DNA of 39,267 nt from Enterovirga sp. (lineage in GTDB: Bacteria; Pseudomonadota; Alphaproteobacteria; Rhizobiales; Beijerinckiaceae). The translations under genes were made by a program, and so were the position numbers. The notes below the pieces were generated by a model that saw nothing but the letters and a program-made list of their open reading frames with translations, did not search any database and had not been told where the DNA came from. Within the stretch, counting starts at the first letter, position 1. Every line of letters begins with the position of its first letter. The DNA is taken from contig NZ_JAQGKF010000157.1 of assembly GCF_028290205.1 (NCBI RefSeq), forward strand, positions 1-39,267, in the 5' to 3' direction. Positions 16,614 to 25,377 of the stretch are shown piece after piece.

Positions 16614-17444
16614 TCAAGGCGACGGCGGCTGCCACCACGCGTGGAAATGGTGCACCGGCCCCGAACCGCGGCCGATCTTGAGCCTGTCGGCAGCTTCGAG
16701 CGCCGAGGTCAGATAGGTTTTCGCCCCGCTCACCGCATCCCGCATCGGCCGGCCGAGGGCGAGATGCGCGGCAATGGCCGCCGACAGCGTGCAGCCGGTG
16801 CCGTGCGTGTTGACCGTCCGGAGCCGGGGCGCCGCGAAGCGCTCCGTGCCGCCCGGGGTGACGAGCAGGTCCACGCTGTCCGGGCCGTGTCCGTGCCCGC
16901 CTTTCAGCAGCACTGCCCTGGCGCCCACGGCCAGGAGCCGGCGGCCGGCGGCCTCCATCTCCGCTTCGCTCTCCGGCACCGCGGCGTCCCCGAGCAGCGC
17001 GGCGGCTTCGGGAAGGTTGGGGGTGACGAGGTCGGAGAGGGGCAGCAGCAGCCGCCGCAGAACCGCCACCGCCTCCGGCGAGATGAGCCGGTCGCCGCTT
17101 GTCGCCACCATCACCGGGTCCAGCACCACGTTCCGGGCCCGATACCGCTCGAGGCCGCTCGCCACGGCCTCGATGGTCTCGGGGCGAGACAGCATGCCGA
17201 TCTTCACGGCCGCCACACCGAGATCGCCGAACACGCTGTCCATCTGCTGCCGCACAAAGGCGGCCGGCACGTCGAGGACGCCCTGAACGCCGGTCGTGTT
17301 TTGGGCGGTGAGCGCCGTCAGCACGCTGGCGCCGTAGACGCCGCGGGCCGAGAACGTCTTGAGGTCGGCCTGGATGCCGGCACCGCCACCCGAATCCGAG
17401 CCGGCGATGGTCAGCGCGACCGGCGTCCTATCTTGCGGCGTCAT
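16614..17444 (-). CDS. thiD: Hydroxymethylpyrimidine/phosphomethylpyrimidine kinase
   Basis: The 276-residue ribokinase-fold enzyme phosphorylates HMP and HMP-phosphate for thiamine synthesis. It contains [20 protein letters not shown] at the N-terminus, [16 protein letters not shown] in the middle, [13 protein letters not shown], and the phosphate-binding loop [19 protein letters not shown]. Length and motif order are those of ThiD. The start ATG overlaps the stop of the EamA transporter gene by 4 nt (ATGA), so the two are coupled. That suggests, but does not prove, that the transporter handles a thiamine precursor. No thi-box riboswitch is recognisable upstream, and no other thi gene is present. 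Confidence 0.96.
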   Translation of the reverse strand: MTPQDRTPVALTIAGSDSGGGAGIQADLKTFSARGVYGASVLTALTAQNTTGVQGVLDVPAAFVRQQMDSVFGDLGVAAVKIGMLSRPETIEAVASGLERYRARNVVLDPVMVATSGDRLISPEAVAVLRRLLLPLSDLVTPNLPEAAALLGDAAVPESEAEMEAAGRRLLAVGARAVLLKGGHGHGPDSVDLLVTPGGTERFAAPRLRTVNTHGTGCTLSAAIAAHLALGRPMRDAVSGAKTYLTSALEAADRLKIGRGSGPVHHFHAWWQPPSP

Positions 17445-18364
17445 AGCGATTTCTGCGCTCCGCTCTCCACGTTGCGGGCCCGGGCGAGCCCGAGCCGGCG
17501 CTCCCGCCAGATCACGAACAGCCCCGCTCCCGCCACCAGGATTCCGCCCGCCAGCACGTAGCGGTCGGGCAACTGCCCGAACAGCACCCAGCCGATCGGC
17601 AGGGCCCAGATCAGGGAGGTGTAGTCGAAGGGGGCGATCACGGACGCGTCTGCATGCCGGAAGCTCTCCGTCTGCAGGATCTGGCCGATGCCGCCCAGGA
17701 TGCCGGTCGCGATCAGCACGGCCAGATCGGCCCCGTCCGGAAGCCGCCAGCCGAACACCAATGTGAGGAGACCGAGCCCGGTCGACAGGAGGGTGAAATA
17801 GAACACGATCGCCCCCGTCCTCTCCGTCCGGGTCAGCCGCCGCACCTGGATGGTGGCGGCCGCCGAGCAGCAGGCCGCCAGCAGCGCGGCGATCGCCCCC
17901 CAGGCGGCTCCGGACCCGGCCGCGCCGGCACCGCTGCCGAGGGTGGGATAGAGCATCACCAGCACGCCCAGGAACCCGATCGCGACGGCGGTCCAGCGGT
18001 AGATGCGGACCACCTCGCCGAGCAGCAGCGCGGCCAGGACCACCGTGATGAGGGGAGAGGCGTAGCCGATGGCGATGGCATCGGAGAGCGGCAGGGCCGC
18101 CAGCGCCGCGAAGCCGAGCCCCATCCCGGCCGTGGAGATGAGCCCGCGCAGCAGGTGCCCCCCGGGCTGCGACGTGCGGATGGCGGCCAGCACGCTGCCC
18201 TGCCAGGCGAGCCACAGGGAGAGAGGCACGAGCGCGAAGGCCGAGCGGAAGAACACCACCTGGCCGACCGGGTAGCGGTCCCCCAGCCACTTGATGGCCG
18301 CGGACATGAACGTGAAGGCGAGCGCCGACAGGACCTTCAGCGCGATGCCGGCAAGGGGTGTCAC
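17441..18364 (-). CDS. EamA/DMT-family membrane transporter
   Basis: The 307-residue protein shows about ten membrane helices in two EamA repeats, beginning [20 protein letters not shown] and including [20 protein letters not shown] in the first repeat and [20 protein letters not shown] in the second. The drug/metabolite transporter family exports or imports small metabolites. No ATG precedes the family start, so the GTG at 18364 is used although no Shine-Dalgarno sequence is visible at the normal distance. Its stop overlaps thiD by 4 nt. The leader contains a hairpin, annotated separately. Substrate unknown. Confidence 0.88.
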   Translation of the reverse strand: MTPLAGIALKVLSALAFTFMSAAIKWLGDRYPVGQVVFFRSAFALVPLSLWLAWQGSVLAAIRTSQPGGHLLRGLISTAGMGLGFAALAALPLSDAIAIGYASPLITVVLAALLLGEVVRIYRWTAVAIGFLGVLVMLYPTLGSGAGAAGSGAAWGAIAALLAACCSAAATIQVRRLTRTERTGAIVFYFTLLSTGLGLLTLVFGWRLPDGADLAVLIATGILGGIGQILQTESFRHADASVIAPFDYTSLIWALPIGWVLFGQLPDRYVLAGGILVAGAGLFVIWRERRLGLARARNVESGAQKSL

Positions 18365-18378
18365 GAGGAACAGCCGGG

Positions 18379-18399
18379 CAGGAGGGGCCGATCCTCCTG
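18379..18399 (-). promoter_or_regulatory. Hairpin in the leader of the EamA-thiD genes
   Basis: CAGGAGG and CCTCCTG form a perfect 7-bp stem with a 7-nt loop, 15 nt before the GTG start of the transporter. On the coding strand the 5' arm carries AGGAGG, an ideal ribosome-binding sequence that would be sequestered, but it lies too far from the GTG (about 28 nt) to serve it directly. It may instead terminate the preceding gene. There is no T-tract. Confidence 0.25.
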
Positions 18400-18468
18400 A
18401 CCGCCCTTGCGGCGGAAGATCAACCCCTTTCGGGATCCGCCCGGCGTCGCGGCGGCGGGCGCCCCCGG

Positions 18469-19230
18469 TCAGGTGAACAGCTTCAGCTTCTCGCGGATGT
18501 CGAGGGATTGGATCCGGGCGAGTTCGGCCAGTGCGAGCTCGCGCGTTGTCGCGATCCCGGTCTCCGCCGAGGCCGGGTCGTGCGGCGGCCCGGGCAGGTC
18601 GCGAAGCACGAAGTCGATGTCGGATGCGGGCGGGCGAGGGTCGACCTCGAGCGGCGGCCGGGCCCGGGTCGGCATGGCCGGATGGCCCGCCCGGATCAGG
18701 TTGCCGATTCGGGCCTCGACCGCGGCGAGGAGCTCGGCCATCCGGGCAAGCCCGGCATGCGTGGCGTCCTGGCGCGCCGCGGCCCGGTAGATCTCGGTCG
18801 CGTGCCGGTCCAGCTGGTCGCAGCGGCCGGCGTCGAAGCCGCTCTCCCGCAGGCTCCAGGCGGTTTCCTGGATCCGCTCCGCCGCATCCACCACGTCCAC
18901 CGTCGCTTGCTCGGCCTGGGTGACGAGTTCCGCCAGACCCGCGCCCGACGCGAGTCCGTGTGTGGCGGCGATCTCGGCGCGCCCATGCTGGAGGAAGCTC
19001 GCCAGTTCGGCGAGTTCCGCCTCCATGCGGGAGGTCTCCGGCTTCCCGGGCGGCGCGCTCAGGCGACGCTCGAGCCTGGCGACGGCCTCGAGCAGCCGCT
19101 GCGTCTCCGCCGCCCGCATGCGGCGCGCGTAATCGGCCAGAAAGCTCCGCCCCCGAGCTGTCCCGGAGAGCAGCTGTTCGATGTCCCGATCGTTGGAGAT
19201 CGCCGGGGAGGAGGGGTTCGTGTCGGACAT
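18469..19230 (-). CDS. Uncharacterised alpha-helical protein (some resemblance to CheZ-type proteins)
   Basis: This 253-residue protein is soluble and strongly helical. After a short disordered N-terminus it has DIEQLLSGTARGRSFLADYA followed by RRMRAAETQRLLEAVARLER, a pattern I recognise from conserved hypothetical proteins of Hyphomicrobiales. A heptad-like central region (AAERIQETAWSLRESGFDAG) recalls the four-helix bundle of the CheY-phosphatase CheZ, and the C-terminus DIREKLKLFT is amphipathic. The key CheZ catalytic motif is not clearly identifiable, so no phosphatase activity is assigned. No chemotaxis genes are nearby. The ATG at 19230 is the second of two in-frame options; 19266 adds 12 residues. 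Confidence 0.7.
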   Translation of the reverse strand: MSDTNPSSPAISNDRDIEQLLSGTARGRSFLADYARRMRAAETQRLLEAVARLERRLSAPPGKPETSRMEAELAELASFLQHGRAEIAATHGLASGAGLAELVTQAEQATVDVVDAAERIQETAWSLRESGFDAGRCDQLDRHATEIYRAAARQDATHAGLARMAELLAAVEARIGNLIRAGHPAMPTRARPPLEVDPRPPASDIDFVLRDLPGPPHDPASAETGIATTRELALAELARIQSLDIREKLKLFT

Positions 19231-19298
19231 TGTGTCGCGCTGTGGCGATCCGAACTCTCCCCCCAAAACCTTTCGGACCGGTATGCGGGGCCCCGCGA

Positions 19299-20285
19299 TC
19301 AGCCCCAGAGTTCGGGGGCGGGCGGCTGCATGATGCTGCCCTGGTAGACGATCCCCGGGTCACGGTCGGCCGCCAGAAGCAGCGGGCCGTCCAGATCGAC
19401 GAAGCTCGCCCGGGGCGTGAGCAGGAAGGCCGGCGCCATGCCGAGGGACGTGCCGAGCATGCAGCCGACCATGATCGTGAAGCCGAGCCGCTGCGCCTCC
19501 GCGGCGAGCGCGAGCGCCTCGGTCAAACCGCCCGCCTTGTCGAGCTTGATGTTGACCGCGTCGTAGCGTCCCCGCAGGCCCGGGAGGTCGCTGCGCTGGT
19601 GCAGGCTCTCGTCCGCGCAGACCGGGACTGGACGCCGGATCCGGCCGAGGATGCCGTCGCCCGCCGCCGGCAGGGGCTGCTCGACCAGGGCAACCCCGGC
19701 CTCGGCGCAAGCGGCGAGATGGCGCTCCACGTTCGCCTCGGTCCAGCCCTCGTTGGCATCGGCGATCAGGGTGGCGTCCGGCGCGCCTCGCCGCACAGCC
19801 GCGATGCGGGCCTCGTCCCCCTCCGGGGCGCCAAGCTTCACCTTCAGGATGGGCCGGGAGGCGGCGCGCGCCGCGGCCTCGCCCATCTCGGTCGCGCTGC
19901 CGAGCGAGAGCGTATAGGCCGTGGTCGCGGGGCCGATCCGGTCGAGCCCCGCCGCAACATGCGCGGGCACGCCGGCGAGCTTGCATTCGAGGTCCCAGAG
20001 CGCGCAATCGAGCGCGTTGCGGGCGGCGCCGGCCGGCATCTGCTGCTGCAGGGCCGCCCGGCCGAGGCCCGAGACCACGGCAGCCTCGAAGGCCGCGATG
20101 GCCTGGGCGGTCCCTTCCGGGGTTTCGCCGTAGCGGGCATAGGGTACGCACTCGCCCCGGCCGGTCACGGCCCCGTCCCGGATGGTCGCGGTGACCACCA
20201 CGGCCTCGGTCCTCGAGCCTCGGGCGATGGTGAAGCGGCCCGCGATCGGAAACCGTTCCAGGCTTACGGCGAGCGTCCGGGTCAT
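19299..20285 (-). CDS. Dipeptide epimerase of the enolase superfamily (L-Ala-D/L-Glu epimerase type)
   Basis: The 328-residue protein has the muconate-lactonizing/enolase barrel. Metal ligands are Asp176 (IADANEG), Glu202 (VEQPL) and Asp225 (CADES). The acid-base lysines are in KVK (148-150) and NIKLDKAGG (Lys247). This set, with AALQQQMPAGAARNALDCAL before the barrel, marks the Ala-Glu epimerase branch that recycles murein peptides; the N-acylamino-acid racemase DgcA is a close alternative. It is monocistronic in appearance and divergent from the mla operon. No other peptidoglycan-recycling gene is adjacent. Confidence 0.9.
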   Translation of the reverse strand: MTRTLAVSLERFPIAGRFTIARGSRTEAVVVTATIRDGAVTGRGECVPYARYGETPEGTAQAIAAFEAAVVSGLGRAALQQQMPAGAARNALDCALWDLECKLAGVPAHVAAGLDRIGPATTAYTLSLGSATEMGEAAARAASRPILKVKLGAPEGDEARIAAVRRGAPDATLIADANEGWTEANVERHLAACAEAGVALVEQPLPAAGDGILGRIRRPVPVCADESLHQRSDLPGLRGRYDAVNIKLDKAGGLTEALALAAEAQRLGFTIMVGCMLGTSLGMAPAFLLTPRASFVDLDGPLLLAADRDPGIVYQGSIMQPPAPELWG

Positions 20286-20317
20286 GGCCTCCTCGGATGC
20301 GCGCTCGACTTGCCCGC

Positions 20318-20347
20318 CCCCGGCGGGCTATCACCTGCCCGCCGGGG
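20318..20347. promoter_or_regulatory. Strong inverted repeat between divergent epimerase and mla genes
   Basis: CCCCGGCGGGC (20318-20328) and GCCCGCCGGGG (20337-20347) pair perfectly over 11 bp around an 8-nt loop. It lies 33 bp from the epimerase start and 45 bp before the chosen mlaE start, in the only non-coding space between two divergent units. It could be an operator or a leader structure; there is no T-tract. It also argues that this stretch is not coding. Confidence 0.4.
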
Positions 20348-20392
20348 TGCCAAGACACCACGGCTGCCGGGCGGCGGAAAGGCGGAAGCGGC

Positions 20393-21561
20393 TTGGGTGC
20401 GAAGGAGCTGGGTGGACGCCGGGACGAGGCGGATGCGCGCGATCCGAAAGCCGAGTTCGAGCGCCACGGCGACGACGTTCGGGCTTGGCTGTCCGGCCGC
20501 TGGACCGTCGAGCATGCCGGGTCGGTGGAGCGCGAGATGGCGTCGCTGGTCGACGCCGCGGCCGATTGCGGCCGGGTGCTGTTCGACCTGTCGGAGATCG
20601 ACCGGCTGGACACGCTCGGCGCCTGGGTGCTGGACCGCACGCGCCACGATTTCGGCGCGCAGGGCGTCGCGGCGGATTTCGTCGGCGTCCGGTCCGAACA
20701 CCACATTCTCCTGAACGAAGTCGCCTATCGGGGTTTCCAGCCGGAGCCGGTCAAGAGCTCGCCGGGGTTCCGCGATCTCCTGGCCGATGTCGGCGAGGCC
20801 GTCGTGAATGCCGGTCGGGATTTCGCCCACGGTGTCAGCTTCCTCGGGGAGGTCATTGCCGCGCTCACCCGCGTGGTGGTCAATCCGCGGCGGTTCCGCG
20901 TGCCCGCCCTGACCAACCAGCTTGAACAGATCGCCTTCCGGGGCGTGCCGATCATCGTGCTGATCTGTTTCCTGGTCGGCTGCATCGTGGCCCAGCAGGG
21001 GCTGTTCCAGCTGCAGCGCTTCGGCGCCCAGACCTTCGTGGTGAACCTGGTCGGCATCCTGGTGCTGCGCGAGCTTGGCGTCCTTCTCACCTCCATCATG
21101 GTGGCCGGGCGCTCCGGGGCGGCCTTCACGGCCGAAATCGGCTCCATGAAGATGCGCGAGGAGATCGACGCGCTGCGGGTGATGGGCCTCGACCCGATCG
21201 AGGTGCTGATCGTGCCCCGCATCCTGGCGCTGGTGATCGGGCTGCCGATCCTGGCCTTCCTGGGCTCCATGGCGGCGCTGCTCGGGGCCGGGCTCGTCGC
21301 CTGGATCTACGGCGACATCGTGCCGGACGTGTTCCTCACCCGGCTCAAGGCCACCATCGAGTTCAAGACCTTCCTGGTCGGCATGATCAAGGCGCCGTTC
21401 ATGGCCCTGGTGATCGGCCTGATCGCCTCCATGGAAGGCATGCGGGTCGAGGGGTCGGCCGAGTCGCTCGGCCGGCATGTGACCTCCTCGGTCGTGAAGT
21501 CGATCTTCATGGTGATCGTGCTGGACGGGTTCTTTGCCATGTTCTTCGCGGCGATCCGGCT

Positions 21562-21565
<4 letters not shown>
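20393..21565 (+). CDS. mlaE: MlaE-type ABC transporter permease with N-terminal STAS domain
   Basis: The 390-residue protein has a STAS-like domain at about residues 25-110 (VLFDLSEIDRLDTLGAWVLD), which in E. coli is the separate MlaB. The MlaE permease follows, with helices such as GVPIIVLICFLVGCIVAQQG and the conserved RELGVLLTSIMVAGRSGAAF and IGSMKMREEIDALRVMG. It works in the inner membrane with the ATPase and MCE protein that follow to move phospholipids between membranes. An ATG at 20297 would leave only 11 bp to the divergent gene and run through the 11-bp hairpin, so the TTG at 20393, preceded by GGAAG, is preferred; the exact start is uncertain. Its stop overlaps the ATPase start by 4 nt. 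Confidence 0.9.
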
Positions 21566-22392
<827 letters not shown>

Positions 22393-22402
22393 GACGGGCA
22401 GG

Positions 22403-24055
22403 ATGGAAACTCGGGCGAACTACGCGATCATCGGCCTGTTCACGATCTCCGTGATCGCGGCGGCGTTCGGGTTCGTCTACTGGTTCATGGGGTCCGACAG
22501 CGGGACCAAGCGGGCCACCTACAGGATCGTCTTCAACGGCTCCATCGCCGGCCTCACCAAGGGCGCCCCCGTGCTGTTCAACGGCATCCGGGTGGGTGAG
22601 GTGAACGAGGTCAAGTGGGACGACCAGAACTCCGAACAGGCCATCGCCTGGATCGACATCCAGCCCGACGCCCCCGTCAAGACCGACACCAAGGCCTCCC
22701 TCGACGTGGCCCTGCTGTCGGGTGCGGCCGTGATCGCCTTGACCGGCGGCAGCCGTGACGCGGCCCGGCTTGTGTCCGAGCAGGGCAAGGAGCCCCCGAC
22801 CATCGTGGCCGAGCGCGGCGGGCTCGCCAGCATCCTGGAAACGGCCCGGGGAACGGCCGACCGGGCCAACACCTTGCTGGACAACGTCAATGCCCTCGTG
22901 ACGGACAACCGGAGCGCCATCCAGAAGGCGGTCGGCGACGTGTCGAGCTTCACGGACGCGCTGGCCAAGAACGCCCCCGCCATCGACAACCTGCTCAGCT
23001 CCGTCGCCCGCGCCGCCGACAATGTCGGCCCGCTGACCGAGAAACTGGCCGGCCTCGCCGACAGCGCCACCGGCATCCTGGCCACGGTGGAGCCGGAGCG
23101 GATCCGCAACGTCATCCGCAACGTCGAGGGCGTGACCCAGACGGTGGAGGAGGGCCGCGCCAACATCGCGAGCTTCCTCCAGGAGGCCTCGTCGTTGGCC
23201 GGCCGGCTCAACGAGGCCGCGCCGAAGCTCGACCAGGCCCTCTCGGACGTGAACCGAGTCATCTCCGGCGTGGACCCGGTCAAGATCAACCAGACCGTGG
23301 ACAGCGCCCAGCGCTTCACGGCCGGCCTGGCGGCCTCCACGGACGAGATGCAGGCCACGATCCGGAACGCCAATGCGTTCAGCGCCAAGCTCGACAACGT
23401 GCTGGCCGCCGTCCGGCCCGAAACCGTGGGCAACATCCTGCGCAGCTTCGAGGGCGTGACCGGGACCGTGGACGAGAACCGGGCCAAGATCGCCGCCTTC
23501 ATCGGCGACGCTTCGTCCCTGGCCGGCCGGCTCAACACGGCGGCGCCGAAGCTCGATCAGGCCCTTGACGGCATGAACCGCACCATGGCGGCGCTCGATC
23601 CGGGCAAGGTCGGCGAGGCGGTGGAGAACACCCGCCGCTTCACGAGCGGGCTCGCGGCCTCCACCGAAGACGTGCAATCCACCGTTCGCAACGCCAACCA
23701 GCTGACCGCCAAGTTCAACGCCGCGGCCGACCGGATCGACGGCGTGCTCAAGGCGGCGGAGAACTTCCTCGGCTCCGCGGCGGGCCAGGAGGGCAAGAGC
23801 ACCTTCGCCTCTATTCGGGACGCCATGGACCGCTTCGGCCGGGCCTCCGACAACCTGAACCGCCGCGCCACCGAGATCGCCCAGGGCGTGTCGCGGGTGT
23901 CCGGTGTGGGCGCCCGCCAGATCGAGGCGCTGTCGACCGATGCGCGCCGCACGGTCAACACCGTCGGGCGGGCGGCCCGCAATCTCGAGCAGAACCCCTC
24001 ATCGGTGATCTTCGGCGGAGGGCGTGCCTCCATTCCCGAATATTCCGGCCGCTGA
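22403..24055 (+). CDS. mlaD: MlaD-type MCE family protein with duplicated helical tail
   Basis: The 550-residue protein has one N-terminal membrane helix (YAIIGLFTISVIAAAFGFVY, about residues 7-28), then an MCE domain (about 38-115; YRIVFNGSIAGLTKGAPVLF and GIRVGEVNEVKWD). E. coli MlaD is much shorter (about 180 residues). The rest here is a long, mostly helical periplasmic region with two direct 108-residue repeats at residues 229-336 and 337-444. The MCE domain forms a ring that accepts lipids, and the long tail could form a needle or tunnel across the periplasm, as in other extended MCE proteins; this is inference. The ATG at 22403 directly follows GGGCAGG. The lipoprotein gene lies 78 bp downstream. 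Confidence 0.93.
   Translation: METRANYAIIGLFTISVIAAAFGFVYWFMGSDSGTKRATYRIVFNGSIAGLTKGAPVLFNGIRVGEVNEVKWDDQNSEQAIAWIDIQPDAPVKTDTKASLDVALLSGAAVIALTGGSRDAARLVSEQGKEPPTIVAERGGLASILETARGTADRANTLLDNVNALVTDNRSAIQKAVGDVSSFTDALAKNAPAIDNLLSSVARAADNVGPLTEKLAGLADSATGILATVEPERIRNVIRNVEGVTQTVEEGRANIASFLQEASSLAGRLNEAAPKLDQALSDVNRVISGVDPVKINQTVDSAQRFTAGLAASTDEMQATIRNANAFSAKLDNVLAAVRPETVGNILRSFEGVTGTVDENRAKIAAFIGDASSLAGRLNTAAPKLDQALDGMNRTMAALDPGKVGEAVENTRRFTSGLAASTEDVQSTVRNANQLTAKFNAAADRIDGVLKAAENFLGSAAGQEGKSTFASIRDAMDRFGRASDNLNRRATEIAQGVSRVSGVGARQIEALSTDARRTVNTVGRAARNLEQNPSSVIFGGGRASIPEYSGR
23087..23734 (+). repeat. Tandem direct repeat of 2 x 324 bp within the MCE gene
   Basis: Unit 1 (23087-23410) and unit 2 (23411-23734) abut exactly and each encode 108 residues. 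Shared blocks in register are ASSLAGRLN, AAPKLDQAL, RFT-GLAAST and RNAN. The units have diverged at protein level, so this is an old duplication, kept in frame. A partial third unit may precede unit 1, since similar helical text is present there, but register is lost. Confidence 0.85.
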
Positions 24056-24133
24056 CCTCAACAGGCCTCGTTCAGGATGCGTAGCGTGACCAGGCCGGCG
24101 GGCCATGACGACCGACGGCGCGGAGCCGGGCCG

Positions 24134-24703
24134 ATGGGCCTTGCGTACGCCTTTGCCCTGATCGGGTTTCTTGGCGCCTGCTCCTCCCCGCCGAGCCCCG
24201 CCTTCGACCTCACGGCGCCGCGCCAGAGCGTGCGGGGCGGCGGGATGATCGGTGGGCAGTTGGTCGTGGCGGAGCCGACCGCCATCCAGCCACTCGAGGC
24301 GGAACGGATCCTGGCGCGCGACGCCGCCGGCTCCGTCTCCTACCTGTCCGGCGCGCAATGGGCCGACCGCCTGCCGCGGCTGTTGCAGGCCCGCCTGTTG
24401 CAGACCTTCGAGAACGCGACCCGTATCCGGGCCGTCGCCCGGCCTGGCGAGGGCGTGGTCGCGCAATACCAGCTCAACACCGACATCCGGGCCTTCCAGC
24501 TCGACGCGGCGCGCGGCGAGGCCTTTGTCGAGATCTCGGCCAAGGTGGTCGAAGCGCAATCCGGCCGCATCGTGGCAGCCCGCGTCTTCAGCGGCCGCAC
24601 GCCGGTGCCGGACGCGTCGGGCCCGGTGGTCGCCCAGGGGCTCGATCGCGTCCAGTCCAGCGTTCTGCTCGACATCGTGCGCTGGGTCGGCACACGCGGC
24701 TGA
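24134..24703 (+). CDS. ABC-type transport auxiliary lipoprotein (PqiC/YmbA-like)
   Basis: The 189-residue protein starts MGLAYAFALIGFLGACSSPP with lipobox LGAC, so it should be a lipoprotein, probably in the outer membrane. The mature region fits the PF03886-type auxiliary family: RLPRLLQARLLQTFENATRI in the middle, YQLNTDIRAFQLDAARGEAF and, near the end, a strand-rich AAR-VFSGRTPVPDASGPVV. As the last gene of the mla set it likely anchors or receives lipid from the MCE protein at the outer membrane, as PqiC does for PqiB. The ATG at 24134 is chosen for the GGAG 8 nt upstream and the signal peptide; an ATG at 24077 would add 19 basic residues. Confidence 0.88.
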   Translation: MGLAYAFALIGFLGACSSPPSPAFDLTAPRQSVRGGGMIGGQLVVAEPTAIQPLEAERILARDAAGSVSYLSGAQWADRLPRLLQARLLQTFENATRIRAVARPGEGVVAQYQLNTDIRAFQLDAARGEAFVEISAKVVEAQSGRIVAARVFSGRTPVPDASGPVVAQGLDRVQSSVLLDIVRWVGTRG

Positions 24704-24736
24704 GCGGCCGCCGGCAGATCCTTCGCCCCGCGCCCT

Positions 24737-24754
24737 CGCGCCGGCCGCGGCGCG
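24737..24754. terminator. Hairpin after the mla operon
   Basis: CGCGCCG and CGGCGCG form a perfect 7-bp stem with a 4-nt loop, 34 bp after the lipoprotein stop and 45 bp before the next gene. The placement suits a transcription terminator, but no T-tract follows. Confidence 0.35.
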
Positions 24755-24798
24755 CCCCTATCTGTGGACGTCGCAACCTCTCGCCACGGTCCTTTGCC

Positions 24799-25224
24799 AT
24801 GAACAAGCTCGTCCTCGCCCTCAGCACGCTCGCCTTCGCCGCGAGTCTCGGGAGCGCCGCGGCCCAGACCGCCCGGACAGCCACCATCCAGCCCGGCAAG
24901 CCGGCGCGCGTGGCGGTGGTGACGGCTCTGAAGCGCGATTGTTCGCTTGGCGAGGTCGGCAGCATCCGGGTCGTCACGGCCCCGAAGAACGGCTCGCTGG
25001 TGGTGCGGGGCGGCAAGCTGAAGACCCCGGCGAACTTCCGCTGCCCCAGCGTCGAAACGCCGGTCCAGGCGCTGTTCTATGAGCCGAACCGCAACTACCA
25101 GGGGGCGGACGAGATCGCCTACGAGACGCGCTCCACCGACGGCAGCGTCCAAAGCTTCACCCTGAAGATCACCGTCACGTCGAAGCCGGCGGCGGCGCCG
25201 AGCGGCGGCCTGCAGGAACTCTGA
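24799..25224 (+). CDS. Secreted protein with Ig-like (Big_9/cadherin-like) domain
   Basis: This 141-residue protein has a signal peptide (MNKLVLALSTLAFAASLGSA, cleaved near AAAQ). The mature part reads as one bacterial Ig-like domain: APKNGSLVVRGG, then YEPNRNYQGADEIAYETRST and a final strand SFTLKITVTSK. The Y-x-P-x2-Y-x-G-x-D-x-I/F-x-Y core is characteristic. Two cysteines (in DCSLGE and FRCPS) could form a disulfide in the periplasm. Such single-domain exported proteins are common in Hyphomicrobiales and have no assigned role. The start has only a weak ribosome-binding site. It seems to be transcribed alone, flanked by hairpins. Confidence 0.8.
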   Translation: MNKLVLALSTLAFAASLGSAAAQTARTATIQPGKPARVAVVTALKRDCSLGEVGSIRVVTAPKNGSLVVRGGKLKTPANFRCPSVETPVQALFYEPNRNYQGADEIAYETRSTDGSVQSFTLKITVTSKPAAAPSGGLQEL

Positions 25225-25237
25225 GCCTCGGCTCCGG

Positions 25238-25290
25238 GCGGGGCGCGCGCCCCGCTCTGCCGGAGTTGGGGGCCGCCCAGACGGCCCCCA
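25238..25290. terminator. Two adjacent hairpins after the Ig-like protein gene
   Basis: The first is an 18-nt GC palindrome (25238-25255, GCGGGGCGC and its complement). The second has stem TGGGGGCCG (25267-25275) and CGGCCCCCA (25282-25290) with loop CCCAGA. They lie 13-66 bp after the stop and before the carboxylase gene. A stable GC hairpin here suits termination, though no T-tract follows. Confidence 0.5.
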
Positions 25291-25377
25291 CCCGCCTGAG
25301 GCCGCGGCCGCGACCTCGACTTCCCTCTTCGCTTTCCGGATAACGGCCACTCCGTCCCCCCGTCCGGAGCGACCCAC

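Noticed and set aside
16564-17444. Thiamine pyrophosphate riboswitch near thiD
   Set aside because: I find no CUGAGA and no ACCUGA-type conserved pair in the leader of the EamA-thiD unit.
18469-19230. CheZ phosphatase
   Set aside because: Only general helical similarity is visible; the catalytic motif is not clear and no chemotaxis genes are nearby, so it is left uncharacterised.
20297-20392. N-terminal extension of the mla permease from an ATG at 20297
   Set aside because: The extra 32 residues look unlike the family, the stretch includes an 11-bp perfect hairpin, and it would leave 11 bp to the divergent gene.
23087-23734. CRISPR or intergenic repeat array
   Set aside because: The repeat is two long coding units in frame inside the MCE gene, without short repeats and unique spacers.
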